DNA of 13,974 nt. Origin: Alphaproteobacteria bacterium. GTDB lineage: Bacteria > Pseudomonadota > Alphaproteobacteria > UBA7887. The number at the start of each line of letters is the position of its first letter. Positions within the stretch are counted from its first letter, which is position 1. The stretch spans positions 1 to 13,974 of the forward strand of contig JANQOH010000206.1 in the NCBI GenBank assembly GCA_028289725.1. The letters run 5' to 3'. The notes beneath the pieces were generated by a model. That model was not told the origin of the DNA and ran no database searches. It saw only the letters and a list, made by a program, of their open reading frames with translations. Below are positions 6,566-13,221 of the stretch, piece by piece. The translations under genes were made by a program, and so were the position numbers.

Positions 6566-7129
6566 GTGCGCCGTCCAGTCATTGGCGTCATGGGATCCGG
6601 GCGGGAACCCCATGAAGACCGGGCAGAGCCACTCGGTGCGTGGCTCGCTCGGCAAGGCGTTCACCTGCTCACCGGCGGCGGCCGCGGCGCGATGGCGTGT
6701 GTAAGTCGCGCATTCTTTGAGGCCGAGGACCGCCAAGGCCTAGTGATCGGAGTCTTACCGAAATCCGGTGAACCTGGTGAGACCGGGCCCCCCGAAGGAT
6801 ATCCAAACCCGTGGGTCGAGATCGCGATACACACGCATCTGCCGGCCCGCGGGGCGCAAGGCGACACGCCACAATCACGCAATCACATCAATATTCTGAG
6901 CGCGGATGCGGTGCTCGTCTTGCCAGGTGGTCTTGGAACCGCGAGCGAAGCGCGCCTGGCGTTGTCCTATGGCCGCCCCGTGGCGGCATTTATTCAAGAT
7001 CGGCGGTCCGTTGCCGCGCTACCGGATCAAGTTCCTTTGGTTCCGACGCTGGACGAAGTGGATCAGTTTCTGCGCCGAAACGTTGATCTCGCGCCTAAAC
7101 GGCGAAGCGGCAGCGCGCCCCGCCGCTGA
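6566..7129 (+). CDS. SLOG-superfamily (TIGR00725-like) nucleotide-binding protein
   Basis: A 187-residue cytosolic Rossmann-like protein distinct from the LOG protein at 573. It keeps both phosphate-binding loops of the SLOG (Smf/DprA-LOG) superfamily: LLTGGGRGAM at residues 34-43 and VLPGGLGTASE at 118-128, plus SRN at 104-106. Between them it carries an unusual loop (GEPGETGPPEGYPNPWVEIAIHTHL, residues 68-92). Members bind nucleotides or related ligands; some are annotated as molybdenum-cofactor carriers, but nothing here shows that. The GTG at 6566 is in the same frame as, and 15 bases after, the lipoprotein stop, so no earlier start is possible; ATG at 6590 would cut the first beta strand. 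The Shine-Dalgarno is weak, suggesting coupling to the gene before. Its last 35 bases overlap the end of the opposing metallo-hydrolase gene. Confidence 0.8.
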   Translation: MRRPVIGVMGSGREPHEDRAEPLGAWLARQGVHLLTGGGRGAMACVSRAFFEAEDRQGLVIGVLPKSGEPGETGPPEGYPNPWVEIAIHTHLPARGAQGDTPQSRNHINILSADAVLVLPGGLGTASEARLALSYGRPVAAFIQDRRSVAALPDQVPLVPTLDEVDQFLRRNVDLAPKRRSGSAPRR

Positions 7130-7970
7130 CGATGCGGCCGGCTGTCGGTGCCGCGAAATGGGCGGCCAATATGATGGTGTCGGTGTCGGCGTGCCGGTCA
7201 ACAAAGCCCATTCTCGTCGCCCGCGATTGATCCGGATCGTAGCAAAATCCGGAGTTCCACTCCGGATACGCGCATTGCACCGGATGATGCATCAAATCGC
7301 CGGAAAAAACCGCGTTGCGCCCGCCGCCCGACAAATTGAGGCACACGTGACCTGGCGAATGTCCCGGGCTTGGATCGAGATGAAGCGTATCGTCAATAGC
7401 ATGGTCGCTCTCGACCAAAAGGGCTTGTCCCGCCGCCATCACCGGCAGCACGCTGTCTTCAAAACAACCGTCGTTCGCACCGGACCGTCCGGCGCCTGAT
7501 TGTTCCTTTTGCCAGAACGCATATTCGTCTTTCTGAAACAGATACTTGGCGTTCGGAAATGTGGGTACCCAGCGGCCATCCACGAGTTGTGTGTTCCAAC
7601 CCACATGATCGACGTGCAGGTGTGTGCAGAGTACGAAATCGATGTCGCCCGGTTGGACGCCTGCCGTGGCGAGGTGGTCGAGCCACGGCGTCTGTTGGCG
7701 ATGCCAGGGCTTGGTTGATGGCCGGTTCTTGTCGTTGCCGACGCAGGTGTCGACCAGGATCGTGTGATGCGGCGTCCGGATGAGATAGCTGTGCACGCTC
7801 ATCACGAGGCGGCCGCTCGTCCGGTCGAAAAAATTTGGCTCAAGCCAATCCGCTTCCGCGTCGATCGCGTCGTCCGACGAATCGGGCAGTAGGAACCCTG
7901 GGTAAAAGCTCGGCCCTTCCGCTTCGACGACGCGGCTGACCACCGTTTCGCCGAATTGGAGCGGCTTCAT
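7095..7970 (-). CDS. MBL-fold metallo-hydrolase (lactonase-like)
   Basis: A 291-residue metallo-beta-lactamase-fold enzyme with a complete dinuclear metal site: THLHVDH (His117, His119, Asp121, His122), SPGHSPGH (His204/His208), the bridging Asp225 in FSGDLMHH and His271 in LAAHF. N-terminal features SVHSYLIRT...ILVDTCVGNDKNRP and the FPNAKYLFQKDEYAFW segment resemble the AHL-lactonase/AttM-like branch, which hydrolyses lactones and related esters. The real substrate is unknown and thioester hydrolysis is also possible. The ATG at 7970 lies 5 bases after the hbd stop. The frame extends further upstream into hbd, but nothing there fits the family. No clear Shine-Dalgarno is present, so translation is probably coupled to hbd. 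Cytosolic, with no signal peptide. Its 3' end is antisense to the SLOG gene over 35 bases. Confidence 0.88.
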   Translation of the reverse strand: MKPLQFGETVVSRVVEAEGPSFYPGFLLPDSSDDAIDAEADWLEPNFFDRTSGRLVMSVHSYLIRTPHHTILVDTCVGNDKNRPSTKPWHRQQTPWLDHLATAGVQPGDIDFVLCTHLHVDHVGWNTQLVDGRWVPTFPNAKYLFQKDEYAFWQKEQSGAGRSGANDGCFEDSVLPVMAAGQALLVESDHAIDDTLHLDPSPGHSPGHVCLNLSGGGRNAVFSGDLMHHPVQCAYPEWNSGFCYDPDQSRATRMGFVDRHADTDTIILAAHFAAPTAGRIVSGGARCRFAV

Positions 7971-7975
7971 AGCGG

Positions 7976-8851
7976 CTAGCGCGTCGGGACAGGGACGTCG
8001 CCTGTGTAGTCGTAGAAGCCCCGATCGACCTTTTTGCCGATCCACCCTGCTTCGACATATTTCACGAGCAACGGGCACGGGCGGTACTTCGTGTCCGCCA
8101 AGCCATCATGCAGCACTTGCATCACGGCAAGACACACATCGAGCCCAATAAAGTCGGCCAGTTCCAACGGCCCCATGGGATGGTTGGCGCCAAGTTTCAT
8201 CGCCGTATCGATGGCTTCGACCGAGCCAACGCCCTCATACAAGGTGTAGACGGCTTCATTGATCATCGGCAGCAGGATGCGGTTGACAATGAAGGCCGGA
8301 AAATCTTCCGCGCTTACCGGCTTCTTGCCAAGTCGCGTGGTCAAGTCGCGAATGGCTGTAAAGGTGTCTTCCTCGGTGGCGATACCGCGGATCAATTCGA
8401 TCAACTGCATCACCGGCACCGGGTTCATGAAATGCATGCCCATGAACTTTTCGGGCCGGTCGGTCGACGCCGCCAATCGTGTCACGGAGATCGAGGACGT
8501 GTTTGTCGCGATCAAAGTGTCTGGGCTTTTCAGCTTCGGACACAGCGCCTGAAAGATTTCCTTTTTGACCTGCTCATCTTCGGTCGCGGCCTCGATCACC
8601 AATTGCGAAGACGCGGCTTCGTCCAGCGTGGTCGCGGGCACGATCCGCGCCAAGGCTTCGGCTTTTTCCAGCTCCGAGGTTTTGCCGCGCGCCACTTGCC
8701 GGTCGAGGTTTCGCCCGATCGTCGCCAAGGCGCGGTCGAGTGGTTCCTGACCGACATCGATGAGGGTCACGTCCAGGCCCGCCAAGGCGCACACGTGCGC
8801 TATGCCAGATCCCATCTGCCCCGCACCGATCACCGCAATCGTGTTTATCAT
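7976..8851 (-). CDS. hbd: 3-hydroxybutyryl-CoA dehydrogenase
   Basis: A 291-residue NAD(P)-dependent dehydrogenase interconverting 3-hydroxybutyryl-CoA and acetoacetyl-CoA, used in short-chain acyl-CoA oxidation or PHB metabolism. The N-terminal Rossmann domain has IGAGQMGSGIA (8-18) and the cofactor-selecting acidic Asp32. The active-site set of the HAD family is complete with the expected spacing: Ser119 (NTSS), His140 (MHFMNPVP), Glu152 and Asn190 (FIVNR). The C-terminal dimerisation domain has HPMGPLELADFIGLD and ends with GRGFYDY-like KVDRGFYDYTG. Length and architecture match the single-domain bacterial enzyme (about 280-295). The ATG at 8851 has AGGGAA upstream. It follows etfA by 46 bases on the same strand, the usual alphaproteobacterial order, and precedes the hydrolase by 5. 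Confidence 0.96.
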   Translation of the reverse strand: MINTIAVIGAGQMGSGIAHVCALAGLDVTLIDVGQEPLDRALATIGRNLDRQVARGKTSELEKAEALARIVPATTLDEAASSQLVIEAATEDEQVKKEIFQALCPKLKSPDTLIATNTSSISVTRLAASTDRPEKFMGMHFMNPVPVMQLIELIRGIATEEDTFTAIRDLTTRLGKKPVSAEDFPAFIVNRILLPMINEAVYTLYEGVGSVEAIDTAMKLGANHPMGPLELADFIGLDVCLAVMQVLHDGLADTKYRPCPLLVKYVEAGWIGKKVDRGFYDYTGDVPVPTR

Positions 8852-8897
8852 GCCGTTCCCTGTGTTCCAGCCGGACGTGCGAAACGCGCGCGTGTCC

Positions 8898-9824
8898 TCA
8901 GAGTTCCTCGGTCAGTTCGGGGATCACCTTAAAGAGATCGCCGACGATGCCGTAGTCCGCGATTTGGAAAATCGGCGCTTCCTCGTCCTTGTTGATCGCC
9001 ACGATCACCTTCGAATCCTTCATGCCCGCCAGATGCTGAATGGCGCCGGAGATGCCAACCGCGATATAGAGTTCCGGGGCAACGATCTTGCCGGTTTGGC
9101 CGACTTGGTAGTCGTTCGGAACAAAGCCCGCGTCGACTGCGGCGCGTGATGCACCGACGGCGGCGCCGAGCTTGTCCGCGAGCGCTTCCAGCATCGGAAA
9201 ATTGTCGCCGCTCTGCATGCCACGACCGCCCGAAACGATAACCCGCGCGGCCGTCAGTTCCGGCCGTTCCGATTTCGACAGTTCACGTCCGACAAAATCG
9301 GACAATCCCGCATCGCCGTTGGCCGACACCGATTCGACCGGTGCGCTGCCACCCAATTCCGCAGCTTTGAACGCCGTACCACGGACCGTGATCAACTTCA
9401 GTGCATCCGATGACTGCACGGTCGCGATCGCGTTGCCGGCATAAATCGGCCGTTGGAAAGTATCGGCGCTTTCGACAGCCTGTATATCCGAGACCTGCTG
9501 AACATCGAGCAATGCGGCAGCGCGCGGCAAAATGTTCTTTCCGAACGTGTCGGCCGGCGCCAAGACATGGCTGTAATTCGATGCCAGACTAACGATCAGC
9601 GGCGCCACGTTTTCCGCGAGTTGCTGCTCAAGCGCCGGATCGTCGGCGACCAGTACGCGCTTGATGCCGCTTATCTTGGATGCCGCTTCGCCGACCGCCG
9701 CGCAATTGCTGCCGGCGACCAAGACGTCGATATCGCCGCCGATTTCGACAGCCGCGGTGACGGTGTTAAGTGTCGCCGGTTTCAGTTCCGCGTTGTCGTG
9801 CTCGGCAAGGACTAGAATCGCCAT
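8898..9824 (-). CDS. etfA: Electron transfer flavoprotein alpha subunit
   Basis: A 308-residue subunit of the FAD-containing ETF heterodimer, which takes electrons from acyl-CoA and related dehydrogenases and passes them to ETF:ubiquinone oxidoreductase. The C-terminal FAD domain is intact: VSGGRGM (197-203), GASRAAVDAG (224-233), VGQTGKIVAPELYIAVGISGAIQHLAGM split over 241-268, and INKDEEAPIFQIADYGIVGD (277-296). The N-terminal domain (1-180) is the usual ETF alpha/beta Rossmann-like fold. Its ATG overlaps the etfB stop codon by one base (TAATG), which implies translational coupling and equal stoichiometry. Length is typical of proteobacterial EtfA. Confidence 0.97.
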   Translation of the reverse strand: MAILVLAEHDNAELKPATLNTVTAAVEIGGDIDVLVAGSNCAAVGEAASKISGIKRVLVADDPALEQQLAENVAPLIVSLASNYSHVLAPADTFGKNILPRAAALLDVQQVSDIQAVESADTFQRPIYAGNAIATVQSSDALKLITVRGTAFKAAELGGSAPVESVSANGDAGLSDFVGRELSKSERPELTAARVIVSGGRGMQSGDNFPMLEALADKLGAAVGASRAAVDAGFVPNDYQVGQTGKIVAPELYIAVGISGAIQHLAGMKDSKVIVAINKDEEAPIFQIADYGIVGDLFKVIPELTEEL

Positions 9825-10573
9825 TAGATTACCCCCGCTTCGTCGCGCAACTTCGAGACCAACTCGCCCACCGATTCAACCTTAATGCCGGCTTGCCGTT
9901 TGGCCGGTTCTTCCACTTTGAGAGTGGTCAACCTCGGCGCGACTTCGATGCCGTAGTCTTCCGGCGTCTTCTGCTCGATCGGCTTCTTCTTCGCCTTCAT
10001 GATGTTGGGCAGCGAGGCATAGCGCGGCTCGTTGAGGCGCAGGTCGGTCGTGACCACCGCCGGCAGCTTCACCGACACCGTTTCCAGGCCGCCATCGATC
10101 TCGCGCGTGACGTCAGCCTTGCCGTCACTCGGCGCCAACTTCGACGCGAAGGTGCCCTGACCCCACCCCAAGAGCGCCGCCAACATTTGGCCCGTTTGGT
10201 TGGAGTCGTCATCGATCGCTTGTTTGCCCAGAATGACCATTTCCGGCTGCTCGTCGTCGACGATCGCCTTGAGCAATTTCGCCACCGCCAGCGGCTGCAG
10301 TTCCTGGTCGGTTTGCACCAAAATGCCGCGGTCCGCGCCCATTGCAAAGGCGGTGCGCAGCGTTTCTTGGCACTGCTGAGGGCCCATCGATACCGCGACG
10401 ATTTCGCTCGCCGTGCCAGCTTCTTTCAAGCGCACGGCTTCTTCCACCGCGATCTCGTCAAACGGGTTCATCGACATTTTGACGTTGGCCGTCTCCACGC
10501 CGGTATTGTCGCCTTTGACCCGGATTTTCACATTGTAGTCGATGACGCGTTTGACCGCGACGAGGACCTTCAT
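9824..10573 (-). CDS. etfB: Electron transfer flavoprotein beta subunit
   Basis: A 249-residue ETF beta subunit, the standard length. It has the MKVLVAVKRVIDYN N-terminus, MSMNPFDEIAVEEAVRLKE (33-51), the nucleotide-binding helix region AMGADRGILVQ (77-87), GKQAIDDDSNQTGQMLAALLG (116-136) and the docking loop ASLPNIMKAKKKPIE (186-200). That loop recognises partner dehydrogenases, and its lysines are methylated in mitochondria and some alphaproteobacteria. The beta subunit holds the structural AMP. The start is ATG 10573, with GGAGG eight bases upstream. The frame is open six codons further, but without a better ribosome site and against the family's N-terminus. First gene of the etfB-etfA-hbd-hydrolase operon. 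Confidence 0.97.
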   Translation of the reverse strand: MKVLVAVKRVIDYNVKIRVKGDNTGVETANVKMSMNPFDEIAVEEAVRLKEAGTASEIVAVSMGPQQCQETLRTAFAMGADRGILVQTDQELQPLAVAKLLKAIVDDEQPEMVILGKQAIDDDSNQTGQMLAALLGWGQGTFASKLAPSDGKADVTREIDGGLETVSVKLPAVVTTDLRLNEPRYASLPNIMKAKKKPIEQKTPEDYGIEVAPRLTTLKVEEPAKRQAGIKVESVGELVSKLRDEAGVI

Positions 10574-10659
10574 CGGAACTGCCTCCGTCATCCTTTTGAA
10601 GGGGGGCTCTCAGTGCTGCCAGCGCTGATTAAGCGAGCTTTGCTGCCGCGCGCCAGCGC

Positions 10660-10677
10660 ATTGTGCAGGCGCACAAT
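10660..10677. promoter_or_regulatory. 18-bp palindrome overlapping the etf promoter (putative operator)
   Basis: ATTGTGC (10660-10666), spacer AGGC, GCACAAT (10671-10677): a perfect 7-bp inverted repeat. It covers five of the six -10 bases and the expected transcription start, the classic place for a repressor such as a TetR- or GntR-type fatty-acid or CoA-responsive regulator. No regulator gene is in the window. A small RNA hairpin at the very 5' end of the transcript is an alternative reading. Confidence 0.55.
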
Positions 10678-10701
10678 ATGACCAGGCCAGAATCGAGTCA
10701 A
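10673..10701 (-). promoter_or_regulatory. Promoter of the etfBA-hbd operon
   Basis: On the minus strand, TTGACT (10701-10696) and TATTGT (10678-10673) are separated by exactly 17 bases, a good sigma70-type match. It would give a start near 10666 and a 5' leader of about 93 bases before etfB. It lies in the gap between the HIG1-domain gene and etfB. Confidence 0.6.
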
Positions 10702-10720
10702 TTAACCGCGAGGCGGCGCG

Positions 10721-10930
10721 CTAGGTCCCGCGAATGAAGGCCACATACACAACGATCAAGACCACCGCGACGCCCTGCAACGCGACCCTTAACCGCATCA
10801 ATTTATTGCCGTACAGCTTATTGAATCGGCCGCCGCGCAGCATGCTGAACACACCGGTCAGCAGCACGATCAGCACGGCCGCAAGGGCTACGATGATCAA
10901 CATTGGAAATACGGCCTGCAACGCTTCCAT
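10721..10930 (-). CDS. HIG1-domain twin-transmembrane protein
   Basis: A 69-residue membrane protein with two helices: about 6-30 (AVFPMLIIVALAAVLIVLL...) and about 50-66. Between them lies the basic loop GGRFNKLYGNKLMRLRVALQG, which matches the HIG1 (hypoxia-induced) domain's conserved R-x-R-x-x-x-Q-G segment. Eukaryotic relatives (Rcf1) associate with cytochrome oxidase; the alphaproteobacterial proteins are less studied. The start at ATG 10930 is preceded by GAAGGAT with good spacing; the frame is open up to 11005, but the extra N-terminus would be non-conserved. It lies upstream of etfB on the same strand, but the internal promoter suggests separate control. A respiratory-membrane role fits the ETF neighbour. 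Confidence 0.8.
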   Translation of the reverse strand: MEALQAVFPMLIIVALAAVLIVLLTGVFSMLRGGRFNKLYGNKLMRLRVALQGVAVVLIVVYVAFIRGT

Positions 10931-11016
10931 TGCGCGATCCTTCGATTGTGCGCCGCCCCAAGGCGCCTCCGCCCCGACTATAGCGAACCGGGGGCCGAAC
11001 GGCACGGTTCTCGTCC

Positions 11017-12081
11017 CTATAGGTCCTTCAGCACCGCCGCCCAGCGGTCAATCGCCGCTTCGTGGCCGGGCATCAGTTGTACCGCGATTTGCGTATATCC
11101 CGCATCGCGCAAGCGCCGGAAGCGTTCTACCAGATCGCCGTGGGTGCCGGTTGAACTCTTGGCGCGGATCAAATCGCCGGTGATCAGAGAGGCTTCCTCG
11201 TCACGGACAAACATCATGTGGCCGCGATGAAGCGACAGATATCGGGCGTCGTCGGGTTGGTAAGCCTGGTAAATCTCGTGGTAGCGGTCAACCGCTTGCC
11301 GCTGTGCTTCCGGCAATTTAACCCGGCGTCCGGACAGGACCTCGGATTCGACGACCGCATGCAGAAACACGGCGGCGGACGGACCGGCTTCGGCCATCGC
11401 CCGGGGGCTGTCATAAGGTTCTTCCTCGTCCAATACGCAGCCCAGGGTGAACATGGTCGCGTATAGGTCGTCGGCGGCGTTTCCGGCTTCCTCCCAGCTT
11501 GCTTTCATGCGGTCCATATCTTTGAGGCCGGTATGTTCGGTGAGCACGATGTTGCACCACGCGGTCCTAAGGCGCGCGGCCATCGCACGGCTCTTTGGGC
11601 CAAAGCCGGAAATGTGCAGCGGAACGGGGTCCGCGATATTGATCAGACCCAGTTCCGGGTTGAGAAAGCGGATCGCGCGTGACGCGCCCTCGAAATCGAA
11701 CGTCACGGTTTCGCCCCGCAAGAGGCCTTGCACGGCCTCGATATAGGCCTCCATATCCGCGAGCTTCATAGCGCCGGTGCCCATGGTGCGCCGCCCCGTG
11801 AAGCCCGTACCGACACCGAAATCGATACGGCCGGGCGCGAGTTGGTTGAGGGTCGCGAAGGCGTTGGCCGCGACGGGTGCGATCCGGTTCGATGGAATCA
11901 GCACACCGGTGCCGAGGCGGATCTTTTTCGTGCGCATGGCCGCGGCCGCCATGGCCACGAAAACATCGCCGCACAGCAATTGCGTGTCGAAAAACCACGC
12001 GTGTGTGAATCCGAGCTCCTCTGCCCTTTCGGCGGCCCGCCAAGAATCGGCGGCGGACGGCAGCACAATCCCGATGTCCAT
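11017..12081 (-). CDS. Luciferase-like monooxygenase (LLM class flavin-dependent oxidoreductase)
   Basis: A 354-residue bacterial-luciferase-fold (TIM barrel) oxidoreductase. The N-terminus MDIGIVLPSAADSWRAAERAEELGFTHAWF, then KIRLGTGVLIPSNRIAPVAANAFATLNQLAPGRIDFGVGTGFTGRRTMG, follows the LLM pattern of alternating strands and helices. NQLAPGRIDFGVGTG is the flavin-phosphate region, and YTQIAVQLMPG near the end closes the barrel. It could use FMNH2 or reduced F420; the sequence does not settle this or the substrate. Length is near the class norm of 340-360. ATG 12081 has GAGGAA seven bases upstream. It is divergent, across 80 bases, from a second LLM gene, with which it shares little beyond the fold, so they are not recent duplicates. 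Confidence 0.88.
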   Translation of the reverse strand: MDIGIVLPSAADSWRAAERAEELGFTHAWFFDTQLLCGDVFVAMAAAAMRTKKIRLGTGVLIPSNRIAPVAANAFATLNQLAPGRIDFGVGTGFTGRRTMGTGAMKLADMEAYIEAVQGLLRGETVTFDFEGASRAIRFLNPELGLINIADPVPLHISGFGPKSRAMAARLRTAWCNIVLTEHTGLKDMDRMKASWEEAGNAADDLYATMFTLGCVLDEEEPYDSPRAMAEAGPSAAVFLHAVVESEVLSGRRVKLPEAQRQAVDRYHEIYQAYQPDDARYLSLHRGHMMFVRDEEASLITGDLIRAKSSTGTHGDLVERFRRLRDAGYTQIAVQLMPGHEAAIDRWAAVLKDL

Positions 12082-12161
12082 AATGTCTTCCTCGGCGGTC
12101 TTGTCGGTGCGTGGTCGCCCCGTGTATCACGAATGGCCTGATGACATGAGGACCCGAACAT
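12082..12161. promoter_or_regulatory. Divergent control region with imperfect palindrome
   Basis: This 80-base gap must hold the promoters of both LLM genes. CCTGATGACATGAGG (12137-12151) is a 15-bp palindrome centred on one A with a single mismatched pair; it overlaps the ribosome site (GAGGA) of the plus-strand gene. A weak plus-strand promoter, TTGTCG (12101-12106) with an 18-base spacer to TATCAC (12125-12130), would place transcription start at the palindrome. An operator controlling both genes is plausible but unproven. Confidence 0.35.
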
Positions 12162-13202
12162 ATGCGGCTTGGATTGCTGCTCGGCACGGCCGGCGCCACA
12201 TTCGAAATCGACATGGATCTCATTCGTGATGCGGAGGCGCTCGGCTTCGACTCGGTTTGGAGCGCGGAAGCCTATGGGTCCGACGCGGTGACGCCGGCGA
12301 CGTGGGTGCTCGCGCAGACCAGCCGGATCCGCGTTGGCACGGCAATCATGCAAATCCCGGCGCGGACGCCCGCCGCCACGGCGTCGACCGCCATGACGCT
12401 GCAAGCCCTTTCCGGCGGCCGTTTTATGTTGGGGCTTGGCCCGTCCGGTCCCCAAGTGGTCGAAGGCTGGCACGGCATGCCGTACGACAAGCCACTGACG
12501 CGCATGCGCGAATATATCGAGATCGTTCGCAAGATTTTCGCGCGTGAGGCACCCGTCGAATATCACGGCCACCACTATCAACTGCCCTATGCCGGCTTAG
12601 GCGCGACCGGCTTGGGCAAGCCCCTCAAAAGCGTTCTGCACTGCAAGGACCAGCCGCCGATCTATACCGCCGCGATCACGCCGGCCGGTTTGCGTCTGAG
12701 CGGCGAACTGGCCGACGGGGTCTTTCCCATCTTTTTCAATCCGGAGCGGTTCGACATTTTTGAAACGTCGCTGAACGAGGGGTTTGCCCTTGCGGGCGGC
12801 GGTAAGACGCTTGCGGATTTTGACGTCGCGCCTTTCGTCATGACCATCATGGGCGACGATCTCGAGGCGTGCCGGCGGCCGGTCAAGGAAATGCTCACTC
12901 TATATGTCGGCGGCATGGGGGCCCGCGGCAAGAACTTCTACAACGATTGCGCCAAGGCCCTCGGATACGAAGAAGCTGCCGTCGAGATCCAAGACTTGTT
13001 CCTTGACGGCAAGCGTGGCGCGGCGGCCGCCGCGGTGCCTGATCAGTTTGTCGACGACATCGCTTTGGTGGGACCGAAAGAACGCATCATCGAGCGCTTG
13101 GATTCATGGAAAGCGGCGAACGGCCGCGGCGAAGTCGGCGCCATGCTGCTGCGCGGCGCGTCGCGTGACGCTTTGCGCGCAATTGCGGAGAACGTGCTCT
13201 AA
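12162..13202 (+). CDS. LLM class F420-dependent oxidoreductase (TIGR03559-like)
   Basis: A 346-residue TIM-barrel oxidoreductase closely fitting the F420-dependent LLM subgroup common in actinobacteria. Landmarks: DSVWSAEAYGSDAVTPATWVLAQTSRIRVGTAI split across residues 30-62, IMQIPARTP (62-70), LSGGRFMLGLGPSGPQVVEGWHG (83-105), REYIEIVRKIFARE (114-127), YHGHHYQLPY, LGKPLKSVLH and ELADGVFPIFFNPE. The AEAYGSDA and GPSGPQVVEGWHG motifs are particularly diagnostic of that subgroup. It would transfer hydride to or from coenzyme F420, implying that the host makes or imports F420. The substrate is unknown. ATG 12162 has GAGGA nine bases upstream. Its stop is 19 bases from the stop of the convergent SDR gene. 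All of the barrel appears present. Confidence 0.9.
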   Translation: MRLGLLLGTAGATFEIDMDLIRDAEALGFDSVWSAEAYGSDAVTPATWVLAQTSRIRVGTAIMQIPARTPAATASTAMTLQALSGGRFMLGLGPSGPQVVEGWHGMPYDKPLTRMREYIEIVRKIFAREAPVEYHGHHYQLPYAGLGATGLGKPLKSVLHCKDQPPIYTAAITPAGLRLSGELADGVFPIFFNPERFDIFETSLNEGFALAGGGKTLADFDVAPFVMTIMGDDLEACRRPVKEMLTLYVGGMGARGKNFYNDCAKALGYEEAAVEIQDLFLDGKRGAAAAAVPDQFVDDIALVGPKERIIERLDSWKAANGRGEVGAMLLRGASRDALRAIAENVL

Positions 13203-13221
13203 GCGCGGCAAACAAACCACG

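Noticed and set aside
8108..8932. 274-residue plus-strand frame opposite hbd
   Set aside because: Antisense shadow; hbd has every catalytic residue at family spacing.
9770..10681. 303-residue plus-strand frame opposite etfB
   Set aside because: Antisense shadow of a highly conserved gene; Arg/His/Leu-rich with no recognisable family.
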